Source of the DNA: Pusillimonas sp. TS35
GTDB taxonomy: Bacteria; Pseudomonadota; Gammaproteobacteria; Burkholderiales; Burkholderiaceae_B
Assembly: GCF_009857885.1 (NCBI RefSeq)
Contig: NZ_WWER01000009.1
Coordinates: 1-64,000, forward strand
Length of the DNA: 64,000 bases
Direction of reading: 5' to 3'
This document shows, one piece after another, positions 48,681 to 59,225 of this stretch. How positions within the stretch are numbered: position 1 is the stretch's first letter; every line of letters begins with the position of its first letter. The notes beneath the pieces are model-generated. The model was given only the letters and a program-made list of their open reading frames with translations. It searched no databases and was not told where the DNA came from. A program made the translations under genes and the position numbers.

Positions 48681-51152
48681 TCAGGCGGCGATGATTTCCA
48701 GTTTGGCAACGCCCAAAGCCAGTGTCTTGGTGCCGACGTCGCGGAACTGGATCTGGGCCTGGGCATCTTGCCCCGCCCCGCTCAGCCCGATTACTGTGCC
48801 ATCGCCAAATTTGGGATGGCGTACGCCCGTCCCAATCAGGAACTGCTTATCACCCACCATGACGCCCGAAGATTGCATGCGTGGCACACGGGGCGCTACT
48901 GAGCCGCTGTCTGGGCGGTTGTAGGCATCGCCGCGCCGGAACGCACCGCTCCAGGTGTTTTCGCGTGGGGCAAGGTGGCGCTCGCGCGGCGTCAGCCACT
49001 TCAGGTGCTCGTCGGGGATTTCGTCCAGAAAACGGGAACGCAGCGCGTAGCGCGTTTGCCCATGCAGCATGCGGCTTTGCGCCAGCGAGAGATACAGACG
49101 CTCGCGGGCGCGGGTAATGGCCACATACATAAGGCGCCGCTCTTCTTCGAGCCCAGCTGGCTCGAGCAGGCTGTTCTCGTGTGGGAACAAACCGTCTTCC
49201 ACACCGGTAATGAACACGGAATCGAACTCCAGGCCCTTGGCGGAGTGCACAGTCATGAGTTGCACAGCATCTTGCCCGGCCTGGGCTTGATTGTCACCCG
49301 CTTCCAACGAGGCGTGGGTAAGAAAAGCAGCCAAGGGCGACATGGGGCCCGCCTCGGCCGAATCGGCGGAAACTTGCGCCGGACTGGGCGCGGCCACGGA
49401 CGCTTGAACAGAACCTGCCTCCCCTGCCCCACCATACGCTGCTGTCGCAGCGGCAGGCACTGCAGCATCGTGTGAGGGAATAACAACGCCAAGGAAGGGC
49501 GTTGCGGCATCCACCACTTGGCGGTCATCAGGCAAAGACGCAGTGCCATCGGCGAGCGCAGATGCTGACATGGCCGCCAACGCCCCTTCCGGTATGCGCC
49601 CCGCAGCCAGCCCGTCGACGTTTTCTTCGGCTGCAAAGGCTGCCGCCGCGTTGACGAGTTCCTGCAGGTTTTCGAGGCGTTCAGCACCTTCGCGTTCAGC
49701 CTGGTAGTGCGCCAATAGCCCGCTGTGATGGATGACGTGCTCGACCAACTCGGGCAACGAGAGCACTTGCGCCTCGTGCGCCATCTGTTCGATGAGCGAT
49801 GCAAAGCGCGACAGATTGCTGCCGCCTTTACCAGACATCAGCGGCACAGCCCTAAACAGACTGGTGTTCTGCTGGCGGGCAAGGTCGGCCAGTTGTTCGA
49901 GCGTACGTGCACCAATGCCGCGCGTGGGAAAGTTGACTACGCGCAACCACGAGGTGTCATCGTGCGGATTGTCCATCAAACGCAGATAGGCCAGCGCGTG
50001 CTTGACTTCCTGCCGTTCAAAGAACCGAAGACCGCCATATACCTTGTAGGGGATGCCCGCGGAGAACAGCCCATGCTCAATGGTGCGCGACTGCGCATTG
50101 CTGCGGTAGAGCACAGCGATTTCGCGCCGTTCGCGCCCTTCATTGATCAGTGCCCTGATTTCGTCGATGATCCACTGCGCTTCCAATTGGTCGGAAGGCT
50201 GCTCGATGACGCGCACCGGCTCGCCTTCGCCCTGCTCCGTCCAGAGGTTTTTGCCCAGGCGAGAGGTGTTGTGGGAAATGAGCGCGTTGGCGGCATCCAG
50301 GATATGGCCATAGGAGCGATAGTTCTGCTCAAGCCGAATAACGTTGCCGTGGGCGAAATCACGCTCGAAATCCGCCATATTGCCAACATTGGCGCCGCGA
50401 AACGCGTAGATGGATTGGTCGTCGTCGCCCACCGCAAAGATGCTGGCACCGCCGCCGGCCAGCAAAGTCAGCCAACGATACTGCAGCGCGTTGGTGTCCT
50501 GGAATTCATCGACGAGGATGTGCTGAAAGCGCCGCTGGTAGTGTTCGCGAATAGGTGCATGGCGCTGCAGCAACTCATAGGCGCGCAGCAGCAGCTCGGC
50601 GAAATCAACCACCCCTTCGCGCTCACATTGCTCTTGGTACAACGTATAAATGTCAACCAAGCGGCGGCGATAGGCGTCCCACGCCTCGACACTGCCTGGA
50701 CGCAAGCCTTCTTCTTTGGCACTGTTGATAAAGCGTTGTACATCGCGCGGCAGGAATTTGTCGTCGTCGATATTGGCGCCTTTGAGGAGGCGTTTAATCG
50801 CAGCGAGCTGGTCGGCAGTATCGAGAATTTGGAAGGTCTGCGGCAGGCCGGCATCGCGGTAATGCGCACGCAGCAGGCGATTGCACAGGCCGTGGAATGT
50901 GCCTACCCACATGCCGCGCGTATTGATCGGCAGCAGGCTGGTAAGGCGCGTGAGCATTTCGCGCGCCGACTTATTGGTGAAGGTAACGGCCATCAGCCCG
51001 TAGGGGCTGGCTTGGCCCGTTTGGATCAGCCAAGCCATGCGGGTTGTGAGCACCCGGGTCTTGCCACTGCCGGCGCCGGCCAGCACCAGCGCATTTCCGG
51101 CAGGAAGAGTAACGGCAGCCTGCTGTTGCGGATTAAGACCCTTGAGCATCAT
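48681..51152 (-). CDS. uvrD: DNA helicase II UvrD, with an Ala-rich insertion
   Basis: UvrD is a 3'-5' SF1A helicase for mismatch and nucleotide-excision repair. The 823-residue protein has motif I (AGAGSGKTRVL), Ia (AVTFTNKSAREM), II (ILVDEFQDTN), III (VGDDDQSIYAFRGA), V (MTVHSAKGLEFD) and VI (YVAITRARERLYLS). It is about 100 residues longer than E. coli UvrD because of a low-complexity Ala/Pro/Ser-rich insertion at about residues 511-602, in the 2B region before LAAFLTHASLEAG. A C-terminal domain ending in a Tudor-like RNAP-binding module (GVRHPKFGDGTVIGLSG) is present. ATG at 51152 overlaps the desaturase stop by 4 bp. Confidence 0.95.
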   Translation of the reverse strand: MMLKGLNPQQQAAVTLPAGNALVLAGAGSGKTRVLTTRMAWLIQTGQASPYGLMAVTFTNKSAREMLTRLTSLLPINTRGMWVGTFHGLCNRLLRAHYRDAGLPQTFQILDTADQLAAIKRLLKGANIDDDKFLPRDVQRFINSAKEEGLRPGSVEAWDAYRRRLVDIYTLYQEQCEREGVVDFAELLLRAYELLQRHAPIREHYQRRFQHILVDEFQDTNALQYRWLTLLAGGGASIFAVGDDDQSIYAFRGANVGNMADFERDFAHGNVIRLEQNYRSYGHILDAANALISHNTSRLGKNLWTEQGEGEPVRVIEQPSDQLEAQWIIDEIRALINEGRERREIAVLYRSNAQSRTIEHGLFSAGIPYKVYGGLRFFERQEVKHALAYLRLMDNPHDDTSWLRVVNFPTRGIGARTLEQLADLARQQNTSLFRAVPLMSGKGGSNLSRFASLIEQMAHEAQVLSLPELVEHVIHHSGLLAHYQAEREGAERLENLQELVNAAAAFAAEENVDGLAAGRIPEGALAAMSASALADGTASLPDDRQVVDAATPFLGVVIPSHDAAVPAAATAAYGGAGEAGSVQASVAAPSPAQVSADSAEAGPMSPLAAFLTHASLEAGDNQAQAGQDAVQLMTVHSAKGLEFDSVFITGVEDGLFPHENSLLEPAGLEEERRLMYVAITRARERLYLSLAQSRMLHGQTRYALRSRFLDEIPDEHLKWLTPRERHLAPRENTWSGAFRRGDAYNRPDSGSVAPRVPRMQSSGVMVGDKQFLIGTGVRHPKFGDGTVIGLSGAGQDAQAQIQFRDVGTKTLALGVAKLEIIAA

Positions 51153-52360
51153 GCCGCGTAGCGGCGCAGGCGATAGGAGAACTGTTCGAGGCTGGCGATG
51201 CCGCTTTGCTGCGCGCGCTGGCACCACGCCTGGAGATCGGCAAGCAGTTGTTCGCTGCTGGCACTGGAGCTTTCCCAGACACGGGTCAGTTCGCGACGCA
51301 TCTGCACCAGCGTGGACAGCGATTGATTCTGGGCGAGTACGCTGTCAACCTGCGCGCGCTGCGCCGGCTCGAGTGCATCGTCGCTGCGGCAGATCCATGC
51401 CTTGCAACTACGCAGCAGCGAATAGCTGCATTGCGCATCACCTTGGCTGCGCGAGGGCTTGAGACGCTCAAGTTCTTCGGTAGCGGCCTTGCGGAGCATA
51501 TCGGTGTAGCGGGCCAGGATTTCGTAGCGGTGGGTAATTACACCTTGCAGGGTGCGGGCGTTGACCACCGCTTCGGAAGCGGGTTCGAGCCTGAGCTTGG
51601 GCGCCAGCTTCTTGACCTTCGCCAGGCCGAAGAAGCGCAGCACCTGGATGTAGCACCAACCCAGGTCGAATTCGTACCACTTGGTGGAGAACTTGGCCGA
51701 GGTGCCGTAGGCATGATGGTTGTTGTGCAGCTCTTCGCCACCGATGATGATGCCCCAGGGAGACACGTTGGTGCTGGTGTCGGGGCTGGCATAGTTGCGA
51801 TAGCCCCAGGCATGCCCGATACCATTGACGACGCCCGCGGCCCAGAAGGGAATCCAGGCCATTTGGATAGCCCATACGGTGAGGCCAAGCACGCCAAAGA
51901 GGGCGAGATCGATGGCCAGTGTGATGAGGATGCCCAGCAGACTGTAGGGGGTGTACAGCTTGCGTTCGAGCCAGTCGTCGGGCGTGCCGTGACCAAAGCG
52001 CTTGAGCGTTTCAGGGTTGGTGGCTTCTTCGCGATAGAGCTCGGCGCCGCGGAAGAAGACTTTGCCCAGACCGAAGACGACGGGCGAGTGGGGATCGCCC
52101 TCGCGTTCGCACTTGGCGTGATGCTTGCGGTGAATGGCCACCCATTCTTTGGTGACCATGCCGGTGGTCATCCAGAGCCAGAACCGGAAGAAATGCATGA
52201 CGGCCGGATGCAAATCGAGGCCGCGGTGCGCCTGGCTGCGGTGCAGAAAGATCGTGACCGCAAGAATGGTGATGTGCGTAAGCACCAGCGTAACAATGAC
52301 GACTTGCCACCACGACAGCTGCAGCAAACCACCCGCCAGGAATTGAAGTATTTGGTCCAT
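51149..52360 (-). CDS. fatty acid desaturase (acyl-CoA/acyl-lipid delta-9 type)
   Basis: The 403-residue membrane-bound di-iron desaturase has four predicted helices and the three histidine boxes: HRSQAHRG, HRKHHAKCE and HNNHHAYG. It inserts a double bond into saturated acyl chains, affecting membrane fluidity. A helical C-terminal extension of about 110 residues follows the catalytic core. The stop overlaps the uvrD start, so the two genes form a transcription unit of unrelated functions. Confidence 0.92.
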   Translation of the reverse strand: MDQILQFLAGGLLQLSWWQVVIVTLVLTHITILAVTIFLHRSQAHRGLDLHPAVMHFFRFWLWMTTGMVTKEWVAIHRKHHAKCEREGDPHSPVVFGLGKVFFRGAELYREEATNPETLKRFGHGTPDDWLERKLYTPYSLLGILITLAIDLALFGVLGLTVWAIQMAWIPFWAAGVVNGIGHAWGYRNYASPDTSTNVSPWGIIIGGEELHNNHHAYGTSAKFSTKWYEFDLGWCYIQVLRFFGLAKVKKLAPKLRLEPASEAVVNARTLQGVITHRYEILARYTDMLRKAATEELERLKPSRSQGDAQCSYSLLRSCKAWICRSDDALEPAQRAQVDSVLAQNQSLSTLVQMRRELTRVWESSSASSEQLLADLQAWCQRAQQSGIASLEQFSYRLRRYAA

Positions 52361-52477
52361 AAACCTTTTAAAAGCCTTTCATTTCAAAGGCAAAAATAGA
52401 ACAACGAAAAGTTTAGCCCACTTGCCTGTCTAAGGACAGGGAAGTTGCAAATTAGTTTCCGTCATACTTAAGATAAA

Positions 52478-54097
52478 TCAAGTTTCGCGCACCATAACCG
52501 CAGCGAAAAAGCCATCAGTGCCATGGCGGTCGGGCCGCATCTTCAGCCAAGGCCCCTCAAGCGTCAGATTTTTACAACGATCGTTGACGATTTCGCTCGC
52601 ATCCAGCAGTTTAAACCCCGGATTTTCGTTCAAAAATGCCTCAACCTGCGCCTCGTTCTCCTCGGGCAGGACACTGCACGTAGCATAGACCAGGCGCCCG
52701 CCCGGTGCCACGCAACTGGCGGCCTGACGCAAGATGTCCGCCTGGGTTCGCCGAAGATCGTCGAGCGAACCCGGGTGCTGGCGCCATTTCAGGTCGGGGT
52801 TGCGGCGCAACGTGCCCAGGCCGCTGCAAGGTGCGTCAACCAGCACCCGATGGGCTTTCCCGCGCAAACGCTTAACCCGCTGGTCGCCTGTAGCGCTGAT
52901 TACCACTGGCACAATGTTGGACAGACCGCTGCGTGCGAAGCGGGGCTTGGCGCGCGCCAGCCGGGCGGCGGACACATCGAAGGCGTATAGGCGGCCGGTG
53001 GAGCGCATGAGCGCGCCCAACAACATGGTCTTGCCACCCGCACCCGCACAATAATCAATGATCATTTCGCCCCGGCGCGGCGCAACCAGCAACGCCAGGA
53101 TCTGGCTGCCTTCGTCCTGTACCTCGATCAGCCCTTGTTCGAACATGGGCCAGCGGTTGATCGCTGGCTTGCCGCGCATGCGTATGCCCCAGGGCGAATA
53201 GGGCGTGGGCTGCGGATCCCAGGCACCGGCCGGCCCTTGTTTAAGCACGGCCAGCATTTCGTCTCGGTCGGCTTTCAGGGGGTTGACGCGTAAATCGAGG
53301 GGAGCGGGCTGATTCAGGGCCTGGATCAGTTGCTCACTGTCTTCGAGGCTGGCCAGGCGTTCTTCGAGCCAGTCTGGCACGCTGTGGCGCACGGCGGGCG
53401 GCAGCGAGAATGGATCGATGGCGCCGACATGGTCGAGCCAGGCTCGCTCGCCGGGTTCCAGGCCGGTGTCCAGGATGGTAGGTGTCAGCACGCTTGCCAA
53501 CCCGAGAATGGCGAGACGGCGGCCCGCAGCCCCCTCGCCGCTTTCGGCGTACTGCCGGTAGCGGCGAAGGTGGCGCAAGACGTCGAACACGGCTTCGGCC
53601 ACTTCGCCGCGATCACGCATGCCCAGCCTGGGATGGGCTCGGAACCAATGCGAAAGCACTGCGTCGGCCGGGTATTCCCACTGCAGGACCTCCCCCAGCA
53701 CGCTACGCACTTGTTCGATGCGTGCAGCGCCAGGTGCGTAGGGGCGGGCTGGATTCGCACCAGCCGCATTGCTGGCGCGGCCAGTCTCGCTTCGAGCGCG
53801 CGCCGGGGCGGTGCCTCGTGAGCTAGACCCTCGCGGGGCGTTTCCCTCGCTGCGCGCGTGTGCTGGGGCGCTGGAGGAGCCACGCCCGGCGAACTCGGTA
53901 TCGCGTCGGGAACGCGGCTGCGACGCCCCGGAAGCCGGATACGAGCGTTCGCCCTCACCCGTGGAGCGTCGCGGCGCTTCACGAGACGCGCGGCTGTCGC
54001 GGGCATCGCGGCGGTCGCGTGAGCCTGGAGCGGAGGAACGGGCTGCGCCCGGTTTGCCGGGCCGGGAGCCCTTGCGGGCGGGTTGACTGGCGCTCAT
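52478..54097 (-). CDS. rsmB: 16S rRNA (cytosine-5) methyltransferase RsmB-like, with long disordered N terminus
   Basis: RsmB makes m5C967 in 16S rRNA. The 539-residue protein has an Arg/Ser/Gly/Pro-rich tail (residues 1-110), a NusB-like helical domain (residues 120-240), and a SAM-dependent NOL1/NOP2/Sun catalytic domain. The catalytic domain shows YCAGAGGKTMLLGALM, the motif IV cysteine in DAPCSGLGTLRRNPDLKW and the catalytic cysteine in YATCSVLPEENEAQ. It starts at ATG 54097, overlapping the purN stop. Assignment to RsmB rather than another Sun-family member is probable, not proven. Confidence 0.88.
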   Translation of the reverse strand: MSASQPARKGSRPGKPGAARSSAPGSRDRRDARDSRASREAPRRSTGEGERSYPASGASQPRSRRDTEFAGRGSSSAPAHARSEGNAPRGSSSRGTAPARARSETGRASNAAGANPARPYAPGAARIEQVRSVLGEVLQWEYPADAVLSHWFRAHPRLGMRDRGEVAEAVFDVLRHLRRYRQYAESGEGAAGRRLAILGLASVLTPTILDTGLEPGERAWLDHVGAIDPFSLPPAVRHSVPDWLEERLASLEDSEQLIQALNQPAPLDLRVNPLKADRDEMLAVLKQGPAGAWDPQPTPYSPWGIRMRGKPAINRWPMFEQGLIEVQDEGSQILALLVAPRRGEMIIDYCAGAGGKTMLLGALMRSTGRLYAFDVSAARLARAKPRFARSGLSNIVPVVISATGDQRVKRLRGKAHRVLVDAPCSGLGTLRRNPDLKWRQHPGSLDDLRRTQADILRQAASCVAPGGRLVYATCSVLPEENEAQVEAFLNENPGFKLLDASEIVNDRCKNLTLEGPWLKMRPDRHGTDGFFAAVMVRET

Positions 54098-54792
54098 GCG
54101 AGTTGTTCCGAGGAAAGGACGCCGGCAGGCGTCAGGACAAAAGACCGGCTGGCCACGCCACTGACGTGGACGCGCTGCAGGGCATCGAGCGACACGCGGC
54201 CCTCGGCCAGCCAGCGTACCACGTTGGCGTAGACACTGTGTTCCACACGCAACAGCCTTGCGGCAAGATCGTCTGGCGTGTCTTCTGCCAGCACAGGCAC
54301 GATACCCTGCGCAAGCACCGGGCCGTGATCCAGAACAGGCGTAACGAAATGCACCGTGCAGCCATGCCACTGCACCCCTTGGGCCAGCGCCTGCTGGTGG
54401 GTGTGCAGGCCCGGAAACGCGGGCAGCAGGGACGGATGGATGTTGATGAGCCGGCCATTGAAGCGCTCGACAAAACCGGGGGTAAGCACTCGCATGAAAC
54501 CCGCGAGCAGCACATAATCAGGCTGCCAGGCGTCGATGGCATCGGCCAGGGCGCTGTCGAAGGCCTCACGCGACGGGTACTGGCGATGCGGCACGACGAC
54601 GGTTGGCAGGCCTTGTTGGGCGGCCCAGGCCAGGCCCGCCGCCTCCGGCTTGTTGGCAATGACCGCGCAGACCTGCGCGCCCACCCCGTCAAGCTGTGCC
54701 CGCTCCACGGCGTCGACGATCGATTGCATGTTGGATCCCCGGCCCGAAATCAGAATGACAAAGCGGCGGGGGGCGCTGAGATGTGCGTCCAA
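54094..54792 (-). CDS. purN: phosphoribosylglycinamide formyltransferase PurN (probable TTG start)
   Basis: PurN transfers a formyl group from 10-formyltetrahydrofolate to GAR in purine synthesis. The 232-residue protein has RRFVILISGRGSNMQSIVDA, the catalytic region GRLINIHPSLLPAFPGLHTHQQAL (Asn, His) and VHFVTPVLDHGPVLAQ (Asp). No ATG lies before the first strand. TTG at 54792 has AGGA nine bases upstream and gives the shortest complete N terminus, so it is proposed as the start. It is coupled to rsmB by an ATGA overlap. Confidence 0.93.
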   Translation of the reverse strand: MDAHLSAPRRFVILISGRGSNMQSIVDAVERAQLDGVGAQVCAVIANKPEAAGLAWAAQQGLPTVVVPHRQYPSREAFDSALADAIDAWQPDYVLLAGFMRVLTPGFVERFNGRLINIHPSLLPAFPGLHTHQQALAQGVQWHGCTVHFVTPVLDHGPVLAQGIVPVLAEDTPDDLAARLLRVEHSVYANVVRWLAEGRVSLDALQRVHVSGVASRSFVLTPAGVLSSEQLA

Positions 54793-54839
54793 GACGAAAA
54801 TTCCTGAGTAGATCAATACAAAATTGTAAACTCTCGGCT

Positions 54840-55817
54840 GTGAAAAACACTCTGACCCTCTATCGCACCCTGCCCCGCCACGATACACACTGCGCCAGCG
54901 CGGTCACTATCGGCAATTTTGATGGCGTGCACCGCGGGCACCAGGCTATCTTGCGGCGCATGCGCGAGCAGGCTGCGCAACGTGGGCTCGCTCCCACCGT
55001 AATGACGTTCCATCCGCATCCACGCGCCTTTTTTGCCGAGCGCGGCCAGCGTCCGGAACTCATCCCCACCCAGATCAGCAGCCTGCGCGACAAGCTGTGC
55101 GATCTTGCGGCTCACGGTGCCTGTCAAATCGTACTCAAGCGCTTCAATCAGGCACTGGCGGACATGTCCGCTGAAGACTTCATCGAGCAATTGCTGGTGC
55201 GCGGCCTTGCAGCCCGCTGGCTGCTTGTGGGCGAAGACTTCCGCTTCGGCCACAAGCGCAGCGGCGATATCGACCTGCTGCGCAAGGCCGGGCGCACGCT
55301 GGGCTTCGACGTGGAAACCGTGGCCGATGTCGAAGACCAGCACGGACACCGCATCTCCAGTTCCGAACTGCGCACTGCTCTGGCCGTTGGGCAACTGCAA
55401 CACGCCGAGCACCTTCTGGGGCATACCTACCGCATTTCAGGCCACGTCATACACGGCCAGAAACTCGGCCGCAGTATCGGCTACCCAACGCTCAATATTG
55501 TGCCGCCCGCGCGCTGCGCTCTGCGGTCGGGCGTGTACGCGGTGCGCGCACACGGCCTGGGGCCTACGCCGCTCAATGGCGTAGCCAGCCTGGGCGTGCG
55601 GCCTACCGTCACTGAGGCCGGGCGCCTGCTGCTCGAAACCCACCTCTTCGACTGCCGCATCGATGCTTACGGTAAACTCATAAGCATTGAATTTCTCGCC
55701 TATTTGCGCGAAGAAGAAAAATTTCCGGATCTTCCCACAATGATCGCCGCCATCGACAACGATGCGCAGGGCGCTCGAGACTATTTCGCCTTCCATGGAC
55801 TATCGAAACACCCTTAA
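54840..55817 (+). CDS. ribF: bifunctional riboflavin kinase / FAD synthetase RibF
   Basis: RibF makes FMN and FAD from riboflavin. The 325-residue protein has the N-terminal nucleotidyltransferase domain ([17 protein letters not shown], with the GxHxGH-type signature; [27 protein letters not shown]) and the C-terminal kinase domain ([20 protein letters not shown]). A GTG at 54840 is the best start because no ATG precedes the first strand. It is divergent from purN (47 bp) and overlaps ileS by 23 bp. Confidence 0.94.
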   Translation: MKNTLTLYRTLPRHDTHCASAVTIGNFDGVHRGHQAILRRMREQAAQRGLAPTVMTFHPHPRAFFAERGQRPELIPTQISSLRDKLCDLAAHGACQIVLKRFNQALADMSAEDFIEQLLVRGLAARWLLVGEDFRFGHKRSGDIDLLRKAGRTLGFDVETVADVEDQHGHRISSSELRTALAVGQLQHAEHLLGHTYRISGHVIHGQKLGRSIGYPTLNIVPPARCALRSGVYAVRAHGLGPTPLNGVASLGVRPTVTEAGRLLLETHLFDCRIDAYGKLISIEFLAYLREEEKFPDLPTMIAAIDNDAQGARDYFAFHGLSKHP

Positions 55818-58632
55818 CCTGCCTGATTCACCCTTCCCCATGCGGGGAGACCTCGCCAAGCGCGAACCCGGCTGGATCGCCGATTGGGAAGAAAACAAGA
55901 TTTACGCGGCCATCCGGGAGGCAAGCAAGGGGCGCCCAAAGTTTGTGCTGCATGATGGCCCGCCGTATGCCAACGGCGACATCCACATCGGCCACGCCGT
56001 CAACAAAATCCTGAAGGACATCATCGTCAAGAGCCGCAATATGGCGGGCTTTGACGCCGTGTATGTGCCCGGCTGGGATTGCCACGGCATGCCCATCGAA
56101 ATCCAGATCGAAAAAAAGTACGGCAAGCACCTGCCGGTGGCCGAGGTACAGGCCAAGGCGCGGGCTTACGCGCTCGAGCAGATCGATCGCCAGCGCAAGG
56201 ATTTCAAGCGCCTGGGCGTACTGGCCGACTGGGAAAAGCCCTACCTCACCATGAGCTACAGCAACGAGGCCGACGAGCTTCGCGTGCTGGCACGCATCCT
56301 CAAGAAGGGCTTTGTGTTCCGCGGCCTCAAGCCGGTGAACTGGTGTTTTGATTGCGGCTCGGCGCTGGCCGAAGCCGAAGTCGAGTACGCTGACCGCAAA
56401 GATCCGTCCATCCATACCGCTTTCGCCTTCGACGACAAGGCCAAGCTGGCTCAGGTGTTCGGCCTGCCCGAAGTCAGCGACGGCGCCATCGTGATCTGGA
56501 CCACCACGCCCTGGACGATCCCGGCGAACCAAGCGCTCAACGTACACCCCGAACACGACTACTCGCTGGTGAGGCTCGACAAGCCGCGCGCCACCGGCTC
56601 CATGCTGCTGCTGGCCACCGAGCGCGTCAAAGACTGTCTTGAAGAATGGAAGCTGAGCGGCAAGGTGGTCGCCACAGTAAAGGGTGAAGCGCTGGCCAAC
56701 CTTGCCTTCCGCCATCCGCTGTACAACGCGCACGAAGGCTACCGGCGGCTGTCGCCTATCTACGCAGGCGACTATGTCACGCTCGACTCGGGTACCGGCG
56801 TGGTGCACTCTGCGCCCGCCTACGGCGTGGAAGACTTCATCTCGTGCAAGGCGCACGGCCTGGACGACGCAGACATCCTCAACCCAGTGATGGGCGACGG
56901 CCACTATGCCGAAAGCCTGCCGCTGTTCGGCGGCATGTCGATCTGGAAAGCCAATCCTGTCATCATCGAGGCACTCAACGATGCAGGCGCGCTGCTTCAT
57001 ACCGAAATGGTGTCTCACAGCTACATGCATTGCTGGCGCCACAAGACGCCCGTGATTTACCGCGCCACCAGTCAATGGTTCGCCGGTATGGACCGCCAGC
57101 CCACAGAAGGCCGTACGCTGCGCGAGGCAGCGCTCGAGGGCGTGGACAACACCGAGTTCTACCCAGCCTGGGGCCGCGCGCGCCTGCACGCCATGATCGC
57201 CAACCGGCCCGACTGGACGCTCTCGCGCCAACGCCAATGGGGTGTGCCGATGGCCTTCTTCGTGCACAAAGAAACCGGCGCGCTGCATCCTCGCACAGTA
57301 GAGCTCCTCGAAGAAGTCGCACAGCGCGTCGAACAGCACGGCATCGAGGCCTGGCAATCGCTCGATCCGGCCGAATTGTTGGGCGACGAAGCCAGCCAGT
57401 ACGAGAAAAACCGCGACACACTCGACGTATGGTTCGACTCCGGCAGCACCCATGCCACGGTATTGGGCGGCAAGGGCCACAACATGAAAGGCTCGCACGC
57501 CGATCTGCTGCAGTGGCCGGCCGACCTTTACCTGGAAGGCTCCGACCAGCACCGCGGATGGTTCCACTCATCGCTGCTGACCAGTTGCATGCTGTACGGC
57601 CGCCCGCCCTACAAGGCGCTGCTCACACATGGCTTCGTGGTCGATGGCCAGGGCCGCAAGATGAGCAAGTCGGTGGGCAATGTGGTCGCGCCGCAAAAGG
57701 TGTCCGACACGCTGGGTGCCGAGATCCTGCGCTTGTGGACGGCCGCTACCGATTATTCCGGCGAGCTGTCCATCTCCGACGAAATCCTCAAACGCGTGGT
57801 CGAAAGCTATCGCCGCATCCGCAACACGCTCAAGTTCCTGCTGGGCAATCTGCACGGCTTTGACGCATCCTCCGACACCGTCGACCCACAGCAGATGTTC
57901 GAGATCGACCGCTATGCACTGGCCATGACGGCGCAAATGCAGGCCGAGGTGCTCGATTGCTATCAACGCTACGAGTTCCATCCCGCAGTGGCGCGCCTGC
58001 AGATATTTTGCTCCGAAGACCTCGGCGCCTTCTATCTGGACATCCTTAAAGACCGGCTCTACACAACCGGGCAGAACAGCTTGGCGCGCCGCTCGGCCCA
58101 AACAGCCCTGTACCACATCACGCACAGCCTGCTGCGCCTGATGGCGCCCATCCTGTCGTTCACGGCAGAAGAAGCGTGGCGCAACCTGAACCAGGGCGCC
58201 TCGGTGCAAACCATCTTCACAGAGCTGTACCACACCCTGCCCGAGACGGTCGGCACGGATGCGCTGCTGGGCAAGTGGAAGCGCCTGCGCGAAATCCGCG
58301 CCGAAGCAATGCGCCGCATCGAAGAAGTGCGCACCCGCGGCGAAATCGGCTCATCCCTGGCAGCCGAACTCGACATCTATGCCGACGGCGATGATCACGC
58401 ACTGCTGGCAAGCCTGAATGACGACTTGCGTTTTGTGCTGATTGTTTCGCGTGCGACAGTCCACAAGGCACCGGGAGAGTTGCGCATCGAGGTGCAGGCC
58501 ACCAAGGCCACCAAGTGCGAGCGCTGCTGGCACCACCGCGACGACGTCGGCAGCGATCCCGCGCATCCAACGCTGTGCGGGCGTTGTGTCAGCAACCTTT
58601 TCGGCCAGGGCGAGCACCGCGAACATGCCTGA
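55795..58632 (+). CDS. ileS: isoleucyl-tRNA synthetase
   Basis: The 945-residue class I synthetase has the HIGH motif (HIGHAVNK, residues 64-67), the CP1 editing domain, KMSKS (KMSKSVGNV, residues 622-626), the anticodon-binding helices and a C-terminal zinc finger ([12 protein letters not shown] and [10 protein letters not shown]). It resembles the bacterial, mupirocin-sensitive IleS type. It overlaps ribF upstream and lspA downstream, in the conserved ribF-ileS-lspA order. Confidence 0.97.
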   Translation: MDYRNTLNLPDSPFPMRGDLAKREPGWIADWEENKIYAAIREASKGRPKFVLHDGPPYANGDIHIGHAVNKILKDIIVKSRNMAGFDAVYVPGWDCHGMPIEIQIEKKYGKHLPVAEVQAKARAYALEQIDRQRKDFKRLGVLADWEKPYLTMSYSNEADELRVLARILKKGFVFRGLKPVNWCFDCGSALAEAEVEYADRKDPSIHTAFAFDDKAKLAQVFGLPEVSDGAIVIWTTTPWTIPANQALNVHPEHDYSLVRLDKPRATGSMLLLATERVKDCLEEWKLSGKVVATVKGEALANLAFRHPLYNAHEGYRRLSPIYAGDYVTLDSGTGVVHSAPAYGVEDFISCKAHGLDDADILNPVMGDGHYAESLPLFGGMSIWKANPVIIEALNDAGALLHTEMVSHSYMHCWRHKTPVIYRATSQWFAGMDRQPTEGRTLREAALEGVDNTEFYPAWGRARLHAMIANRPDWTLSRQRQWGVPMAFFVHKETGALHPRTVELLEEVAQRVEQHGIEAWQSLDPAELLGDEASQYEKNRDTLDVWFDSGSTHATVLGGKGHNMKGSHADLLQWPADLYLEGSDQHRGWFHSSLLTSCMLYGRPPYKALLTHGFVVDGQGRKMSKSVGNVVAPQKVSDTLGAEILRLWTAATDYSGELSISDEILKRVVESYRRIRNTLKFLLGNLHGFDASSDTVDPQQMFEIDRYALAMTAQMQAEVLDCYQRYEFHPAVARLQIFCSEDLGAFYLDILKDRLYTTGQNSLARRSAQTALYHITHSLLRLMAPILSFTAEEAWRNLNQGASVQTIFTELYHTLPETVGTDALLGKWKRLREIRAEAMRRIEEVRTRGEIGSSLAAELDIYADGDDHALLASLNDDLRFVLIVSRATVHKAPGELRIEVQATKATKCERCWHHRDDVGSDPAHPTLCGRCVSNLFGQGEHREHA

Positions 58633-59197
58633 TCACGGCCATCCGTCCTCCTCGCCGCCCGCTGTCGGTGCGGCACAAGGCGCGGCCCCCGCAAAGCCCG
58701 CGCGGGGCCGCTTCTGGGCTTGGTTGCTCACCGCGGCGCTTATCATCGTGGCCGACCAACTCACCAAGGTGTATTTCGATACACGTCTGGCCTATGGCGA
58801 ACGCTGGCCCTTGCTGCCGTTTTTCGACTTCACCTTGCTGTACAACCCTGGTGCCGCTTTCAGCTTCCTGGCCAGCGGCGAAGGCTGGCAGCGTTGGTTC
58901 TTCACCGCCGTCGCCCTCGGTGCGACGGTGCTGATCCTGTATCTGCTGCGCCGCAATCCGCATCAACCACTCTTCTGCGCGGCGCTGGCCCTCATACTGG
59001 GCGGGGCTGTCGGCAATGTGATTGACCGCATCCAGCACGGCCATGTAATTGATTTTCTGCTATTTTATTGGCGCAACTGGTATTTTCCGGCTTTCAACGT
59101 GGCCGACATCGCCATCACGTGCGGTGCCATCCTGCTGATACTCGACGAACTGCTGCGCATGCGGCGCGAGCGGCGCGGCGCAGCCTCCCGCTCCTGA
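58625..59197 (+). CDS. lspA: lipoprotein signal peptidase II (LspA)
   Basis: LspA removes signal peptides from prolipoproteins after lipidation. The 190-residue protein has four predicted helices, a Pro/Ala-rich cytoplasmic N terminus of about 28 residues, and the two aspartates of the active site in [20 protein letters not shown] and [11 protein letters not shown]. The ATG at 58625 overlaps ileS by 8 bp. It works downstream of Lgt, and the mature lipoproteins are sorted by the LolCDE system encoded at 2806-4783. Confidence 0.95.
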   Translation: MPDHGHPSSSPPAVGAAQGAAPAKPARGRFWAWLLTAALIIVADQLTKVYFDTRLAYGERWPLLPFFDFTLLYNPGAAFSFLASGEGWQRWFFTAVALGATVLILYLLRRNPHQPLFCAALALILGGAVGNVIDRIQHGHVIDFLLFYWRNWYFPAFNVADIAITCGAILLILDELLRMRRERRGAASRS

Positions 59198-59225
59198 ACC
59201 TATCGGCCTACGTGCCACCGTCTTC

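Noticed and set aside
55828-57567. 579-codon open frame antisense to ileS
   Set aside because: ileS motifs on the plus strand are unambiguous; the antisense frame has no support.
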